DNA of 64,000 bases from an uncultured Geobacteraceae bacterium (GCA_903876875.1 CAIRBT010000102.1:1-64000), one strand, 5' to 3'; numbered from the stretch's first letter, positions 25,389-35,373 are shown. Notes: generated by a model from the letters alone, not told the origin. Translations and numbers: made by a program.

Positions 25389-26879
25389 CTAAGACTTCTG
25401 ACCCAAGGCGTGTTCGATCCGCTCGCAGAGGGTCTTCAGCACCTTGATACGGGCAAAATACTTATCATTTGCCTCAACCAGTGTCCAGGGGGCAATGTCG
25501 GTGCTGGTTCGGTCGATCATATCGCAGACGGCCCGTTCATAATCGCCCCATCTTTCCCGATTCCGCCAATCCTCATCGGTAATTTTGTAGCGTTTGAAGC
25601 CGATTGCTTCACGTTCCTTAAAACGTTTGAGCTGTTCTTCTTCGCTGATCGACAGCCAAAATTTCACCACAACGGATTTGTTCCGAACCATCTGTTCTTC
25701 AAAATCGTTAATTTCCCCATAGGCCCGCAACCAGTCCTTCCGGTCACAGTACCCCTCGACCCGTTCCACGAGGACCCTGCCGTACCACGTGCGGTCAAAG
25801 ATGGCAAAGTGATTTTTACGGGGAATGTTACGCCAGAATCGCCACAGATAGGGCTGGGCTCCTTCCTCCTGCGTAGGGGCGGCAACTGGAATTACCCGGT
25901 ATTGGCGGGCATCAAGTGCCTGAATGATACGCCGGATACTCCCCCCCTTGCCAGCAGCATCGTTCCCCTCAAAGGCCACCACAACTGAGAGCTTTTTAAA
26001 ACCGGGATCCCGTGTCAGCAGATTCAACCGTCCCTGATATTTTTCGAGATCCCGTTCATAGGTCGCTTTCTTCAGTGTTTGAGACAAGTCGAGGGATTTT
26101 AGAAGCGACAGATTATCAAGTGATGGTAACAGTGGCGGCACCGGTTCGTCCTGTTTCGCTACGGGAGAAGCATCAAGACGCGCCCGTAGTGCAGCGAGGA
26201 TAGCCCGTCCAATGGTCAGGTAACGGTAGAAGGGATCTGTACCCTCGACTATGGTCCAGGGAGAGTCTGCAGTACTGGTAAAGTGGAGCATTCGTTCGGA
26301 CACACGGCGGAATTTATCATACTGATGGTAATGCTCCCAGTCCGTATCGGTTACCCGCCAGCGGGTGCCCGGATCCTTTTCCAGAAGTTTCAGGCGTTTT
26401 TTCTGCCCATCCTTGGAGAGGTGCAGCCAAAACTTCAGCACCACGGCACCTTCATCACACAACATGTTTTCAAAGCGGAGGATACTCTCAAGCCGTTGGT
26501 CAAGTTCGGCGTTTCTGATGGCACCGGACACATTTTCCAGTAACGGTGCCGAATACCAGGTTCCAATAAAGACGCCGATTTTCCCTCGTGGTGGAAGTAC
26601 CCGCCAGTAGCGCCACATGGGGGGACGCTCCAGTTCTTCGTCGGTCAGGTCACGAACCGCATGGGTTTCAATGTGGCGAGGATCCATCCATTCATTCAGC
26701 AGGTTTACCGTTTCACCCTTTCCGGCACAGTCCACACCGGCAATAAGTATGATTACGGAAAATTTTTTAGACTGACACAGGTCCAACTGGGCTTCCAGCA
26801 ACCCCTCCCGCAAGAGAGGGATCTCCTTTTTCCAGACGTCCTTACTGATGGTGTGACCCAGTTCGGCGGATTCAAACAT
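25389..26879 (-). CDS. pap: Polyphosphate:AMP phosphotransferase (two-domain PPK2)
   Basis: 496 residues with two tandem PPK2 domains. Each has a Walker A loop: IAGVDCAGKGETVN in the first half and FEGNDAAGKGGSIRR in the second. Other conserved parts are WRYWRVLPPRGKIG / WRFWRNIPRKNHFAIFDRTWYGR and VVKFWLSISEEEQLKRF. Two-domain (class II) PPK2 enzymes phosphorylate AMP to ADP using polyphosphate. ATG 26879 is favoured over ATG 26882 by spacing to GGAGGG. It lies between proC and the radical SAM gene. Confidence 0.9.
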   Translation of the reverse strand: MFESAELGHTISKDVWKKEIPLLREGLLEAQLDLCQSKKFSVIILIAGVDCAGKGETVNLLNEWMDPRHIETHAVRDLTDEELERPPMWRYWRVLPPRGKIGVFIGTWYSAPLLENVSGAIRNAELDQRLESILRFENMLCDEGAVVLKFWLHLSKDGQKKRLKLLEKDPGTRWRVTDTDWEHYHQYDKFRRVSERMLHFTSTADSPWTIVEGTDPFYRYLTIGRAILAALRARLDASPVAKQDEPVPPLLPSLDNLSLLKSLDLSQTLKKATYERDLEKYQGRLNLLTRDPGFKKLSVVVAFEGNDAAGKGGSIRRIIQALDARQYRVIPVAAPTQEEGAQPYLWRFWRNIPRKNHFAIFDRTWYGRVLVERVEGYCDRKDWLRAYGEINDFEEQMVRNKSVVVKFWLSISEEEQLKRFKEREAIGFKRYKITDEDWRNRERWGDYERAVCDMIDRTSTDIAPWTLVEANDKYFARIKVLKTLCERIEHALGQKS

Positions 26880-26930
26880 CATACCCTCCAACTGATTCCC
26901 CCCCCCGTGCTGCGGGGGAGGTACCGAACA

Positions 26931-27740
26931 TTATTTTCCAGCAAGCTCCTTTGACCTGTTGCAGGCGGCATCCACCGCATTCATGGTCACACCACGGAAA
27001 CAACCATTTTCAAGTGCATGAAGGCCGGCAATGGTGGTTCCCCCCGGTGACGTTACCTTTTCCTTCAACAACGTCGGATGCTCACCGGTTTCCACAACCA
27101 TCCGCGCCGCACCAAATACGGTCTGGGAGGCCAGTTGTGCCGCAACATCTCGGGGCAGTCCGTTTTTAACACCAGCATCAGCAAGTGCTTCAATGAAGGA
27201 AAACACATAGGCAGGACCACTCCCTGACAATCCGGTAACCGCATCCATCAACTTTTCTTCCACCACAACGGCGGTACCAACCAGGGCAAAAATCTGTCGG
27301 GAAATATCGAGATCGTTGGCTGTAGCCTTGCGACCGGCACTCACTGCCGTTGCGCCACTGCCGATCAGTGCCGGCGTGTTGGGCATGGCCCGAATGACCC
27401 GGCAGCCAGAAGAGAGATTCGCCTCAATTTTAGCACTCGGAATACCGGCCATAATTGAAATGACCAGTTTTTGTGCCGTAACCATCGGCTCTATTACATC
27501 CAGCACCCCTTCCGCCTGTTGGGGTTTTACCGCCAGTATGACAACCTCACCCCACTGTGCCGCTTCGGCGGCATCGGCAATAACCCGCACGTTGGCAAAC
27601 TTTGCCGCCAGCTCGTCTCTCCGTTTCGGGTTGATCTCAGCAACCGTAATCCCGACCCCCACATCCTCACGTAATAGCCCACGCATGATCGCTTCAGCCA
27701 TGTTACCGCCGCCGATAAAGCTGATTTTCCGAATGTTCAT
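26931..27740 (-). CDS. proC: Pyrroline-5-carboxylate reductase
   Basis: 269 residues. The N-terminal Rossmann motif is FIGGGNMAEAIMRGLL, followed by ILAVKPQQ and RAMPNTPALIGSGATAV. The C-terminal signature is VTGLSGSGPAYVF ... VTSPGGTTIAGLHALE. The enzyme reduces pyrroline-5-carboxylate to proline with NADPH, the last step of proline synthesis. Start chosen at ATG 27738-27740. The PAP gene follows after 51 bp. Confidence 0.96.
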   Translation of the reverse strand: MNIRKISFIGGGNMAEAIMRGLLREDVGVGITVAEINPKRRDELAAKFANVRVIADAAEAAQWGEVVILAVKPQQAEGVLDVIEPMVTAQKLVISIMAGIPSAKIEANLSSGCRVIRAMPNTPALIGSGATAVSAGRKATANDLDISRQIFALVGTAVVVEEKLMDAVTGLSGSGPAYVFSFIEALADAGVKNGLPRDVAAQLASQTVFGAARMVVETGEHPTLLKEKVTSPGGTTIAGLHALENGCFRGVTMNAVDAACNRSKELAGK

Positions 27741-27988
27741 CCGTCCATTCCCCCTTGAGTACACTATACTAACAATGATGGTTCTTCAAAATAAAAACGG
27801 TTTCATTACAGCTCGTTGCCACAGCTCCTTTGAACACGAATAGCAGGTATACCGTTAAAAAGTCAATATGTAACCGCCCTTCACGGCAGGAAACGCAAAA
27901 ACCCTTTTCCTTAGTATGCCTCTTATGGTAGGAAGGTACTCTTATAGTTATAGCAACACTACTCAACACAGCAAAGGAGAACAGAGGT

Positions 27989-28363
27989 ATGAGCAGTCAG
28001 AAACCGGGAATCAAATTTAAGTATGTTTTTAATTACGCCTATAACCCCACCTACGTAAACGGTGCCCAGGGGGGGTTCTCACCTCGCGGAGAAATGGTAA
28101 TCAACTTCTACCTTGAGCGCCAGCCACTGCCGAACGGCATTGCCTATGATATCACACCAGAAGGTGCCATTGGCCGTGAAACCGCCGTTGAACCGGCCGA
28201 TCTGGCCAGCAGCATGGTACGCTACATTGATACCGGTATTGTCATGAGTTATGAAAATGCACGGGAATTCCACACGTGGATGGGGGATAAGCTGCGCGAG
28301 GTTGAAGAGATGCAGAAAGCCCGCACCGAATTTGAAGAAGCACGTGGAGCTGGCCGGGCATAG
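27989..28363 (+). CDS. DUF3467-like small protein (124 aa)
   Basis: A single soluble domain. The pattern YVNGAQGGFSPRGEMVINFY with later TGIVMSYENAREFHTWMGDKL resembles DUF3467 (often 'YaN...hs..eF.lDF' then 'R..lsp..ak.L...L'). The C-terminus is a charged helix rich in Glu/Arg. The ribosome site AAAGGAGAACAGAGGT is good. Function unknown. Confidence 0.6.
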   Translation: MSSQKPGIKFKYVFNYAYNPTYVNGAQGGFSPRGEMVINFYLERQPLPNGIAYDITPEGAIGRETAVEPADLASSMVRYIDTGIVMSYENAREFHTWMGDKLREVEEMQKARTEFEEARGAGRA

Positions 28364-28380
28364 GTTTCAGAGAAATCATA

Positions 28381-28416
28381 CGGGTGGTGGCAGCGTTCAA
28401 ACGGAGCCACCGCCCG
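28381..28416. other. Hairpin between convergent genes
   Basis: An 11-bp stem (cgggtggtggc / gccaccgcccg, one G-U pair) lies between the DUF3467-like gene and the PilZ gene. It lacks a T-run but may slow transcription from either side. Confidence 0.4.
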
Positions 28417-28445
28417 TTCAGCAGCACGCTCCCCCCTGCAGCCGC

Positions 28446-29246
28446 TCAGTGGGGGTGGGAAATATCGGAGACCATCTTATCCATCAGCACCCAATTCCGT
28501 TTGTACCCCTGGGGCGTCCCCCCCTCTTTCCGGAGCACCTCGGTAACCAGTTTATCAATCCGCTCCTGATCAACCTTACGGATCTGGATAAAACGAAAAC
28601 CGCACCTGACTCCCTCAGTTTCCTGCTTCTCCCACACCATTTCAGCCAGAGCACACACCACCCCTCCCCCATCTTCCAGACCGATAATAAACAGGGACAG
28701 GGGGGTCGGCTTTTTCTCCGCCCCGCACAACAGGCCGACACCGCCGGCACTAAGATCTATTTCGGTTTTCACCAGGGTAAGACCGGGCAATACGCTGCTC
28801 TGTTTTTGATAATCTATGACCCGCTGCCACTCTGCACGGAAACGATCAAGGGACAGATTTCGGTACAGATGAAACAGCGGTACCGTCAACAGAGCACGAC
28901 AATCCAAACGCCGTTGAAACAGCTCCAGGGTACCATGCATGCGAAACCGGAGCGTGTTGTCAGTCACGACCCCAACCAGGTCTGCCAACACCTGTATACC
29001 ACTGCCAAGTGCCTCACTGGTCAGTTTATAGGTGGCAGTTCCTCCGTGGCTCTCCTTTATGCCATGCCCACCATGAACCATCAGCAGTTCAAGCTCATCC
29101 TGACCACTGGCCGTAACAACGCCGCTCAGTGACTCATACACGTCCCTGTTCCGCTCCTCTGACATATTGACCAGATAGACTTTCTGGCGCAACGTAAAAT
29201 AGCGGCAATAATCGCTTATGTGGGGATGCTCTGACATATGCTGCAC
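28446..29246 (-). CDS. PilZ-domain protein (cyclic di-GMP receptor candidate)
   Basis: 266 residues. The N-terminal half is a YcgR-like barrel with no strong signature. The PilZ motifs are RRLDCR (RxxxR, near 112-118) and IDLSAGGVG (D/NxSxxG, near 168), with CGFRFIQI closing the barrel. These arginines and the DxSxxG loop bind cyclic di-GMP in known PilZ proteins. GTG 29244-29246 has the better ribosome spacing; ATG 29237 is an alternative. It is cytoplasmic, with no HTH, so it probably acts by protein contact. Confidence 0.8.
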   Translation of the reverse strand: MQHMSEHPHISDYCRYFTLRQKVYLVNMSEERNRDVYESLSGVVTASGQDELELLMVHGGHGIKESHGGTATYKLTSEALGSGIQVLADLVGVVTDNTLRFRMHGTLELFQRRLDCRALLTVPLFHLYRNLSLDRFRAEWQRVIDYQKQSSVLPGLTLVKTEIDLSAGGVGLLCGAEKKPTPLSLFIIGLEDGGGVVCALAEMVWEKQETEGVRCGFRFIQIRKVDQERIDKLVTEVLRKEGGTPQGYKRNWVLMDKMVSDISHPH

Positions 29247-29287
29247 GTTACCTGCCTCTTTTTATGTAATGAACCCAATCCCGCCGT

Positions 29288-29476
29288 TCAGCTCTCTATC
29301 TCTGTCGGCATACAGACGTCCCCGGCACAGTTTGCCAGGCTACCGCAATTTTCGCAGCGTACCGTCGGGTGGAGAGTAACCTGTCGGATGAGATCCCACT
29401 CCTGTCGACTTTCCAATTCACAGATATGCCCGGCATGCTCTTTATCGGCACAGAACTCCGTAGACTCCGCTTCCAT
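29288..29476 (-). CDS. Small Cys-rich protein, probable metal binder (62 aa)
   Basis: ATG 29474-29476 follows GGAGGGGAAAC, a strong site, whereas the longer open frame has none. The protein holds cysteines in CADKEHAGHIC, RCENCGSLANC and GDVC plus several His, a pattern that could hold one or two zinc ions. No family is firmly recognised. It lies between the PilZ gene and the chemoreceptor operon. Confidence 0.6.
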   Translation of the reverse strand: MEAESTEFCADKEHAGHICELESRQEWDLIRQVTLHPTVRCENCGSLANCAGDVCMPTEIES

Positions 29477-29621
29477 GTTTCCCCTCCAGCCATAAATTAC
29501 CGCATGATCGCCTCCTGCTGACGGCTCACGAACAACTATATCGGATGGCATCAGAAAAAAACATCAAAAAGTCACCGGCACCACAACAGCTACAGTCGGT
29601 CGACCACTGAGATAATTTTCA

Positions 29622-29649
29622 TTGACTTGTATATTTAAACAGATATATT
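29622..29649 (+). promoter_or_regulatory. Promoter for chemoreceptor 1
   Basis: TTGACT (29622-29627) and TATATT (29644-29649) are spaced by 16 bp, 41 bp before the GTG start of the chemoreceptor. Confidence 0.55.
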
Positions 29650-29690
29650 AAACTTTTTTCTATATATTCCTATCTGACAAGGAGGTCCAG

Positions 29691-31343
29691 GTGTCCCAGG
29701 ACAATTACATTTCACGTTTTAGCATAACCCAGCAGGTATCCTTTCTGGCCGGACTGTTTCTCGCCGGTTTTGCTATTTTCATTGCGTTGTCAACGTTCGT
29801 CATCACAAAAGCATCGGTCAATGGCCCTATCTACGCAAAAATTGTGCAGGGGAAGGATCTGGTCGCTGACATCCTCCCACCACCGGAATATGTCATTGAG
29901 GCATATTTGGGCACCTTCCAGGCCATGGAAGAGACCGATGGTGCCAAGATTGATGAACATATTAAGAACTTTGCCCGGCTCCGCAAGGAGTTTGAGGAAC
30001 GGCAGGATTACTGGAAAAAAGAGCTGTCAAGTGGCGAAACAAAGACTCTCTTAAACGGCGAAGCGGCTCAGTCAGCCCGCGATTTTTTTGCCTCCGCTGA
30101 GAAGGATTTCTTTCCCGCGTTGAAAAAAGCCGATATTACCACAGCCCGTACCATTCAGCGTGACGTGCTGACCCCCCAGTACGCACGGCACCGTGGTGCC
30201 ATTGACAAAATCGTCACCCTCAGTAACGCCAGTAATGACAAAATTGAAAAGGAGACCGCCAGCCTGCTCAGTTTCTACAACTGGTTGATGTTTGCCGTAG
30301 TACTGGCAGGGTTGGCTCTGATCGCCTTTGTATCAGTGCTGATTATCCGCAGCATCCACAGAACCATTACCACCTGTGCCAGCATTACTGATGCCATCTC
30401 CCACGGTAATTTGACGGTTGTCGTCCCCGAGGGGGGCAGCGGTTCCATCAAAATTCTACTCGAAAGTCTGGCCACCATGTCTCAGTTTTTGCGGGAAATA
30501 ATCGCCAGCACCATGGATGTCTCCAATAATATTGCCTCCGCCTCCAACCAGCTCCATGCCACTTCAAGTCAGATAGCGGCGGGTGCTGAAGAGGTCGCTA
30601 ACCAGACCTCCACCCTGGCCACCGCCAGTGAAGAAATGTCCGCCACCAGTGGCGAGATCGCCCGTAACTGCTCCATGGCAGCCGACGCATCCCACCATAC
30701 CACCGACTCCGCCGATGCCGGAGCACGGGTGGTCAGCGAGACCATCGGCGGCATGAGCGTCATCGCAGACCGGGTGCGCCAAACCTCAGTAACCATCGAG
30801 GCACTGGGAACCCGTTCCGAGCAGATCGGAGCCATCATCGGCACCATCGAGGATATTGCCGACCAGACCAATCTGCTTGCCCTGAATGCCGCAATTGAGG
30901 CGGCACGTGCGGGAGAACAGGGGAGAGGCTTTGCCGTGGTTGCCGATGAAGTACGCGCCCTTGCGGAGAGAACCACCAAGGCAACTAAAGAGATTGGTGA
31001 AATGATTAAGGCCATTCAGAATGAGACAAGGTCGGCAGTCAATGCCATGGAAGAAGGGGTAAACGAGGTTGAAAAAGGAGCCAAGTCCTCCCAACAATCG
31101 GGCAACGCCCTTGAGGAAATCCGGGTTCGTATCAATGAAGTTACCATGCAGATTAACCAGATAGCAACCGCAGCCGAAGAACAGACCGCGACTACCAGTG
31201 AAGTCACCAACAATATTCAACATGTTATTGACATCGTCCACCAGACCGCCCGCGGTGCAGAAGAAACGGCCGGAGCAGCATCCCTTCTGGCACAGCAGGC
31301 TCATCAGTTACAGGTTATCATCGGCAAATTCCGCGTAGCCTGA
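29691..31343 (+). CDS. Methyl-accepting chemotaxis protein 1
   Basis: 550 residues, GTG start behind AAGGAGGTCCAG. TM1 at about 19-42, a periplasmic helical sensor (about 43-190), TM2 at about 200-222, HAMP (about 222-275) and the signalling domain with hairpin tip [19 protein letters not shown]. Methylation-type segments ([13 protein letters not shown]) flank it. The sensor looks like a four-helix bundle; the ligand is unknown. A CheY-like gene follows at 58 bp and a hybrid kinase after that, so it may feed local signalling. Confidence 0.9.
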   Translation: MSQDNYISRFSITQQVSFLAGLFLAGFAIFIALSTFVITKASVNGPIYAKIVQGKDLVADILPPPEYVIEAYLGTFQAMEETDGAKIDEHIKNFARLRKEFEERQDYWKKELSSGETKTLLNGEAAQSARDFFASAEKDFFPALKKADITTARTIQRDVLTPQYARHRGAIDKIVTLSNASNDKIEKETASLLSFYNWLMFAVVLAGLALIAFVSVLIIRSIHRTITTCASITDAISHGNLTVVVPEGGSGSIKILLESLATMSQFLREIIASTMDVSNNIASASNQLHATSSQIAAGAEEVANQTSTLATASEEMSATSGEIARNCSMAADASHHTTDSADAGARVVSETIGGMSVIADRVRQTSVTIEALGTRSEQIGAIIGTIEDIADQTNLLALNAAIEAARAGEQGRGFAVVADEVRALAERTTKATKEIGEMIKAIQNETRSAVNAMEEGVNEVEKGAKSSQQSGNALEEIRVRINEVTMQINQIATAAEEQTATTSEVTNNIQHVIDIVHQTARGAEETAGAASLLAQQAHQLQVIIGKFRVA

Positions 31344-31400
31344 CATCATGATTGCAGGAATCGTCCGTAGAGATTATACATTAGTAACGAGGAAACCACC

Positions 31401-31772
31401 ATGGCGCGCATACTGGTTATTGATGACAACAGTGATATCCACCTGATTCTTGACGAAGTACTTACCGAAGATGGTCATACCGTTGATTGTGCGGATGACG
31501 GAAAACTCGGTCTGGCTCTGGCTGAAAAACACCGCTATGATCTCATCATTACGGACATAATTATGCCCAATATGGATGGCATTGAAGTCATTACCGAGAT
31601 CAAGAAACGCAGCCCCGAGGTACAAATAATCGCCATGACCGGAGGGTCGAAGAAGCTTGACAAGAACCTGATTACCTGTATTGCCAATGCCATGAATGTG
31701 CAAAAAGTTATTGGAAAGCCACTTGATCTGGATGAAATGCTGGCCACCGTCCACGCACTTTTGGCTCCGTGA
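31401..31772 (+). CDS. CheY-like single-domain response regulator
   Basis: 123 residues made of one receiver domain. Acidic pair DD8-9, phospho-acceptor Asp52 in LIITDIIMPNMDG, Thr in IAMTGG and Lys in VIGKPLD are all present. It has no output domain, so it acts by protein contact, e.g. with a motor or the neighbouring kinase. The hybrid kinase gene starts 19 bp downstream. Confidence 0.9.
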   Translation: MARILVIDDNSDIHLILDEVLTEDGHTVDCADDGKLGLALAEKHRYDLIITDIIMPNMDGIEVITEIKKRSPEVQIIAMTGGSKKLDKNLITCIANAMNVQKVIGKPLDLDEMLATVHALLAP

Positions 31773-31791
31773 CGCTGCGGAACATGTACCA

Positions 31792-34700
31792 ATGAGATCG
31801 CCGGTTCCGGCATCCCCCTTTTTATTTTTCCTTTCTCTGGTTCTGCTGTTTGCCAGCCCGGCCACTGGTGCCGAGGCACCTGAGAAAGTAACTCTCCAAC
31901 TCAAATGGACTCATCAGTTCCAGTTTGCCGGCTATTACGCGGCGGTGTCCCAGGGGTACTATCGGGATGCCGGCCTTGATGTCACCATCAACCCGGCAAT
32001 TTCGGGTCGGGATCCTGCCGACGCTGTCTTGAATGGCACAGCCGAGTACGGCGTGGGAACCAGCAGCCTACTGCTGCTTCGTAACGCCGGGAAACCGGTG
32101 GTGACCTTGGCGGTTATCCTGCAACACTCCCCCTACATACTCCTGACCGGAGAACAGTCAACCAGCCAGACCATTCACTCCCTGGCCGGCAAGCGACTGA
32201 TGCTGGAACCCCAAGCGGACGAACTGGTGGCGTACCTGAAAAAGGAGGGGCTGCCCCTTGAAAAGATGCAGCTGCTGCCCCACAGCTTTAACACCCATGA
32301 TTTGATTGACGGCAAAGTAGATGTGGTCGCCGCTTATGTTACTGATGAGCCTGACAGCCTCAACCGGGCAGGTTTTCACTACCGCGCCTATTCCCCCCGT
32401 TCTGCTGGCATCGATTTCTATGGCGACAACCTGTATACCACCGAAAAGGAGCTGAAAGGACATCCTGCCAGGGCTAGAGCCTTCCGGGAGGCGAGCCTGA
32501 AGGGCTGGCACTACGCACTGGATCACAGCGACGAGATCATTGACCTGATCATCGCACGCTATGCACCCGGAGCCAATCGCGCTCACCTGAAGTATGAAGC
32601 CCAGCAAACACGGCAGCTAATCCAACCCGAATTGATAGAAATCGGCTACAGTAACCCGGGACGTTGGCGGCATATTGCCGAAACTTACGCAGAACTGGGT
32701 ATGCTGCCGAAAGACATCGATCTCCTCCCATTCATCTACGACCCAAATCCGGACCATGGCAGGGCTTTCCTCTACCGGACCGCTTCCGCTCTGCTCGCCG
32801 TTGTCCTGCTCGTAATGGTTGCCCGCTTGATCCGCACCTCCCGCCACCTCAAACGAAGTGAAGCACAAATCCGTGAGCAGCTATCAGAAATCAGTTTGAT
32901 CAACAGCTCCCTTGAAGAACAGGTGGAAAAACGTACCGCAGAGATAGAAAATGCCACTATCCTGCTTTCACTCTTCATGAAATATTCTCCCGTCCTCACA
33001 TTCATACAAGAATCCACTGCCACAGACAGCCAGGTTCTGCTCTCCAGCGAAAACTACCAAGAACTGCTCGGCATACCAAGTTCCGAGATGCTTGGAAAAT
33101 CGATTACGGAACTATTCCCCACCGCTCTGGCACAGAAAATTATCGCCGATAATTGGGAGGTCATCCGTAGTGGCAGGGTTGCCAAGGTGGTGGAGCATTT
33201 TAACGATAAGGTTTACTACAGCATCAAGTTTCCCATAGAGCAGGGGGGGAAGACCCTACTGGCCGGTTACACTATCGACATCACTGAGCAGAAACATCTG
33301 GAAGTGGAGTTGCAACGCAAAAACAATCAGCTGGCAATGGCCACCCATCTGGCGAAAGTAGTCCCCTGGGAACTGGATGTCACCCGGCTTGAGTTTATTT
33401 TTAATGACCAATTCTACTCACTCTTCGGCACCACAGCTGATCGTGAAAAGGGCTATGCCATGGCAGCGGACACCTTTATCCGCGAATTCAGCCATCCAGA
33501 AGACGCCCACCTGATTCAGCAGCATATCAGTAACGTCTTGGCACCCGATAATTCTATTACCCACCTTGAAATTGACCACCGGTTGCTGTCCCGTTCCGGC
33601 ATCATACATAATGTTGAGACACGGGTAAACGTAGAACGGGACGGAGATGGCACGCTGTTGAGCATTTACGGTTATCTTCAGGATATCACTGAGAGAAAAC
33701 AGTTGGAACTGGATCTGCAGAAAGCCCTGACAGCTGCTGAATTCGCAAACAGTGCCAAAAGCCTGTTTCTCTCAAACATGAGCCACGAGATCCGTACCCC
33801 GCTGAACGCCGTCATTGGTTATTCGGCTCTCATGCTGGGACAGCCAATACCCCCTGTTCAAAAGGACTATCTGGGCAGAATCCATACCTCCGGCAAGCTG
33901 TTGCTCAATATTGTCAACGATATTCTTGACTTTTCGAAAATTGAATCGGGCAGTCTCACCCTTGAGCAGATTACCTTTAGAAGCAACGTCATTATCAACA
34001 ATGTCCTTGGCATGGTACAGCAAAATGCCTCCGAGAAAGGGCTCCCCCTCCGGGCACACAGTGAATCGACAATCCCCCCCTTTCTGGTCGGCGATCCCCA
34101 CCGACTGACCCAGGTTCTTGCCAATCTGCTCAGTAACGCCATCAAATTCACGGTGCAGGGCGAAGTCCTTCTCACGGTACGCCTGATACACCAACAGGGC
34201 GAGCGGCGACAGTTACAGTTTTCAGTACGGGATTCCGGCATCGGACTTGCGCCGGAGCAGCAAAAAAAACTATTCCTTCCCTTTACCCAAGCCGACGACA
34301 GCACCACCCGCAATTTTGGCGGTACCGGACTGGGACTGTCAATTTCCCGGCAGTTGGTTGAGTTGATGGGGGGAACTATCTGGTGTGAAAGCGAAGAGGG
34401 GATTGGAAGTATCTTCAGCTTTACGGCCTGGTTCGGCATTGGCACTGCGGACGATGTGGATCGCTTTGCCCTTGATGGCACCCTGTCCACGGCGGATATC
34501 CGCTCTTCATACAACTTCAGTGGGCGAACTGTTCTCCTGGTAGAGGATAATCAAACCAACCAGATGCTTGCCATAGAGCTTCTGAAAGAGACCGGAATTG
34601 AGATCGTCGTCGCCGGAAACGGACAAGAGGCGGTGACCAGAATCTGTGACGGCGACATGAGTTTTGACCTGGTATTAATGGATATTCAGATGCCGGTGAT

Positions 34701-35370
34701 GGATGGTTTTGAGGCAACCAGCCGCATCAGGGGGGATGGCCGTTTTACCGACCTGCCGATCATCGCCATGACCGCCCATGCCATGGAAGAGGAACAGTAT
34801 AAAATCCTCCAGGCCGGCATGGATGTTCACATTTCCAAACCGATTGATTTCCAGACCCTTCTGCGTGTCATGGCTCTCCTTCTCAACAGAAATAGCCCCA
34901 CCACAGCAGCAGCCGAACAAACCGGTTCTTATCGGGAAGACCCCGCAGTACCGGCAGCACAGACCATTCCGGCACCGACTACCGAGACAAAGCAGGGGGA
35001 ATTACCCTATTCACAGATCCCGGGGCTCCAGGTGAGCGAAGCTTTGCTCAGATTAGCCGGAAAAGTAAAACTCTATGACAAGCTCATCCGTTCCTTTGTG
35101 CCACAGTGGAGCACCATAGCACCGGTTATCGGGGAGGCGGTAGCAAAGGGTGAGAGGGAACTGGCCTCCCGGCACGCCCATTCCGTCAAGGGAAGTGCCG
35201 GCACCATCGGTGCCGTGGAGCTGCAATCACGGGCACAGGTTCTTGAAACTGCAATCAATGAGGGGGTATCCGCCGAGGTCATTACAGCTGTACAGCTCCG
35301 CTCGTTTTCGGAAGAGCTGGACAGATTAATGAGAGAAATTCAGGAGAAACTTCCGGGTTGTAACATTTAA
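31792..35370 (+). CDS. Hybrid histidine kinase with periplasmic NMT1/THI5-like sensor
   Basis: 1192 residues from ATG 31792. Order: signal peptide (about 1-26), NMT1/THI5-like substrate-binding domain (about 30-320, LQLKWTHQFQFAGYYAA), TM helix (about 326-348), coiled coil, two PAS domains (about 430-510 and 530-640), HisKA with phospho-His665 (SHEIRTPLNAV), HATPase (NLLSNAIKF near 776, GGTGLGLSI), receiver with Asp964 (LVLMDIQMP) and Hpt with His1130 (HSVKGSAG). The sensor resembles pyrimidine/thiamine-precursor or sulfonate-type binding proteins; the ligand is unknown. The chain His-Asp-His is complete, so a separate regulator, maybe the upstream CheY-like protein, receives phosphate. Confidence 0.92.
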   Translation: MRSPVPASPFLFFLSLVLLFASPATGAEAPEKVTLQLKWTHQFQFAGYYAAVSQGYYRDAGLDVTINPAISGRDPADAVLNGTAEYGVGTSSLLLLRNAGKPVVTLAVILQHSPYILLTGEQSTSQTIHSLAGKRLMLEPQADELVAYLKKEGLPLEKMQLLPHSFNTHDLIDGKVDVVAAYVTDEPDSLNRAGFHYRAYSPRSAGIDFYGDNLYTTEKELKGHPARARAFREASLKGWHYALDHSDEIIDLIIARYAPGANRAHLKYEAQQTRQLIQPELIEIGYSNPGRWRHIAETYAELGMLPKDIDLLPFIYDPNPDHGRAFLYRTASALLAVVLLVMVARLIRTSRHLKRSEAQIREQLSEISLINSSLEEQVEKRTAEIENATILLSLFMKYSPVLTFIQESTATDSQVLLSSENYQELLGIPSSEMLGKSITELFPTALAQKIIADNWEVIRSGRVAKVVEHFNDKVYYSIKFPIEQGGKTLLAGYTIDITEQKHLEVELQRKNNQLAMATHLAKVVPWELDVTRLEFIFNDQFYSLFGTTADREKGYAMAADTFIREFSHPEDAHLIQQHISNVLAPDNSITHLEIDHRLLSRSGIIHNVETRVNVERDGDGTLLSIYGYLQDITERKQLELDLQKALTAAEFANSAKSLFLSNMSHEIRTPLNAVIGYSALMLGQPIPPVQKDYLGRIHTSGKLLLNIVNDILDFSKIESGSLTLEQITFRSNVIINNVLGMVQQNASEKGLPLRAHSESTIPPFLVGDPHRLTQVLANLLSNAIKFTVQGEVLLTVRLIHQQGERRQLQFSVRDSGIGLAPEQQKKLFLPFTQADDSTTRNFGGTGLGLSISRQLVELMGGTIWCESEEGIGSIFSFTAWFGIGTADDVDRFALDGTLSTADIRSSYNFSGRTVLLVEDNQTNQMLAIELLKETGIEIVVAGNGQEAVTRICDGDMSFDLVLMDIQMPVMDGFEATSRIRGDGRFTDLPIIAMTAHAMEEEQYKILQAGMDVHISKPIDFQTLLRVMALLLNRNSPTTAAAEQTGSYREDPAVPAAQTIPAPTTETKQGELPYSQIPGLQVSEALLRLAGKVKLYDKLIRSFVPQWSTIAPVIGEAVAKGERELASRHAHSVKGSAGTIGAVELQSRAQVLETAINEGVSAEVITAVQLRSFSEELDRLMREIQEKLPGCNI

Positions 35371-35373
35371 AAC

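Noticed and set aside
31696-31791. Extended N-terminus of the hybrid kinase
   Set aside because: It overlaps the end of the CheY-like gene and would place residues before a clear signal peptide.
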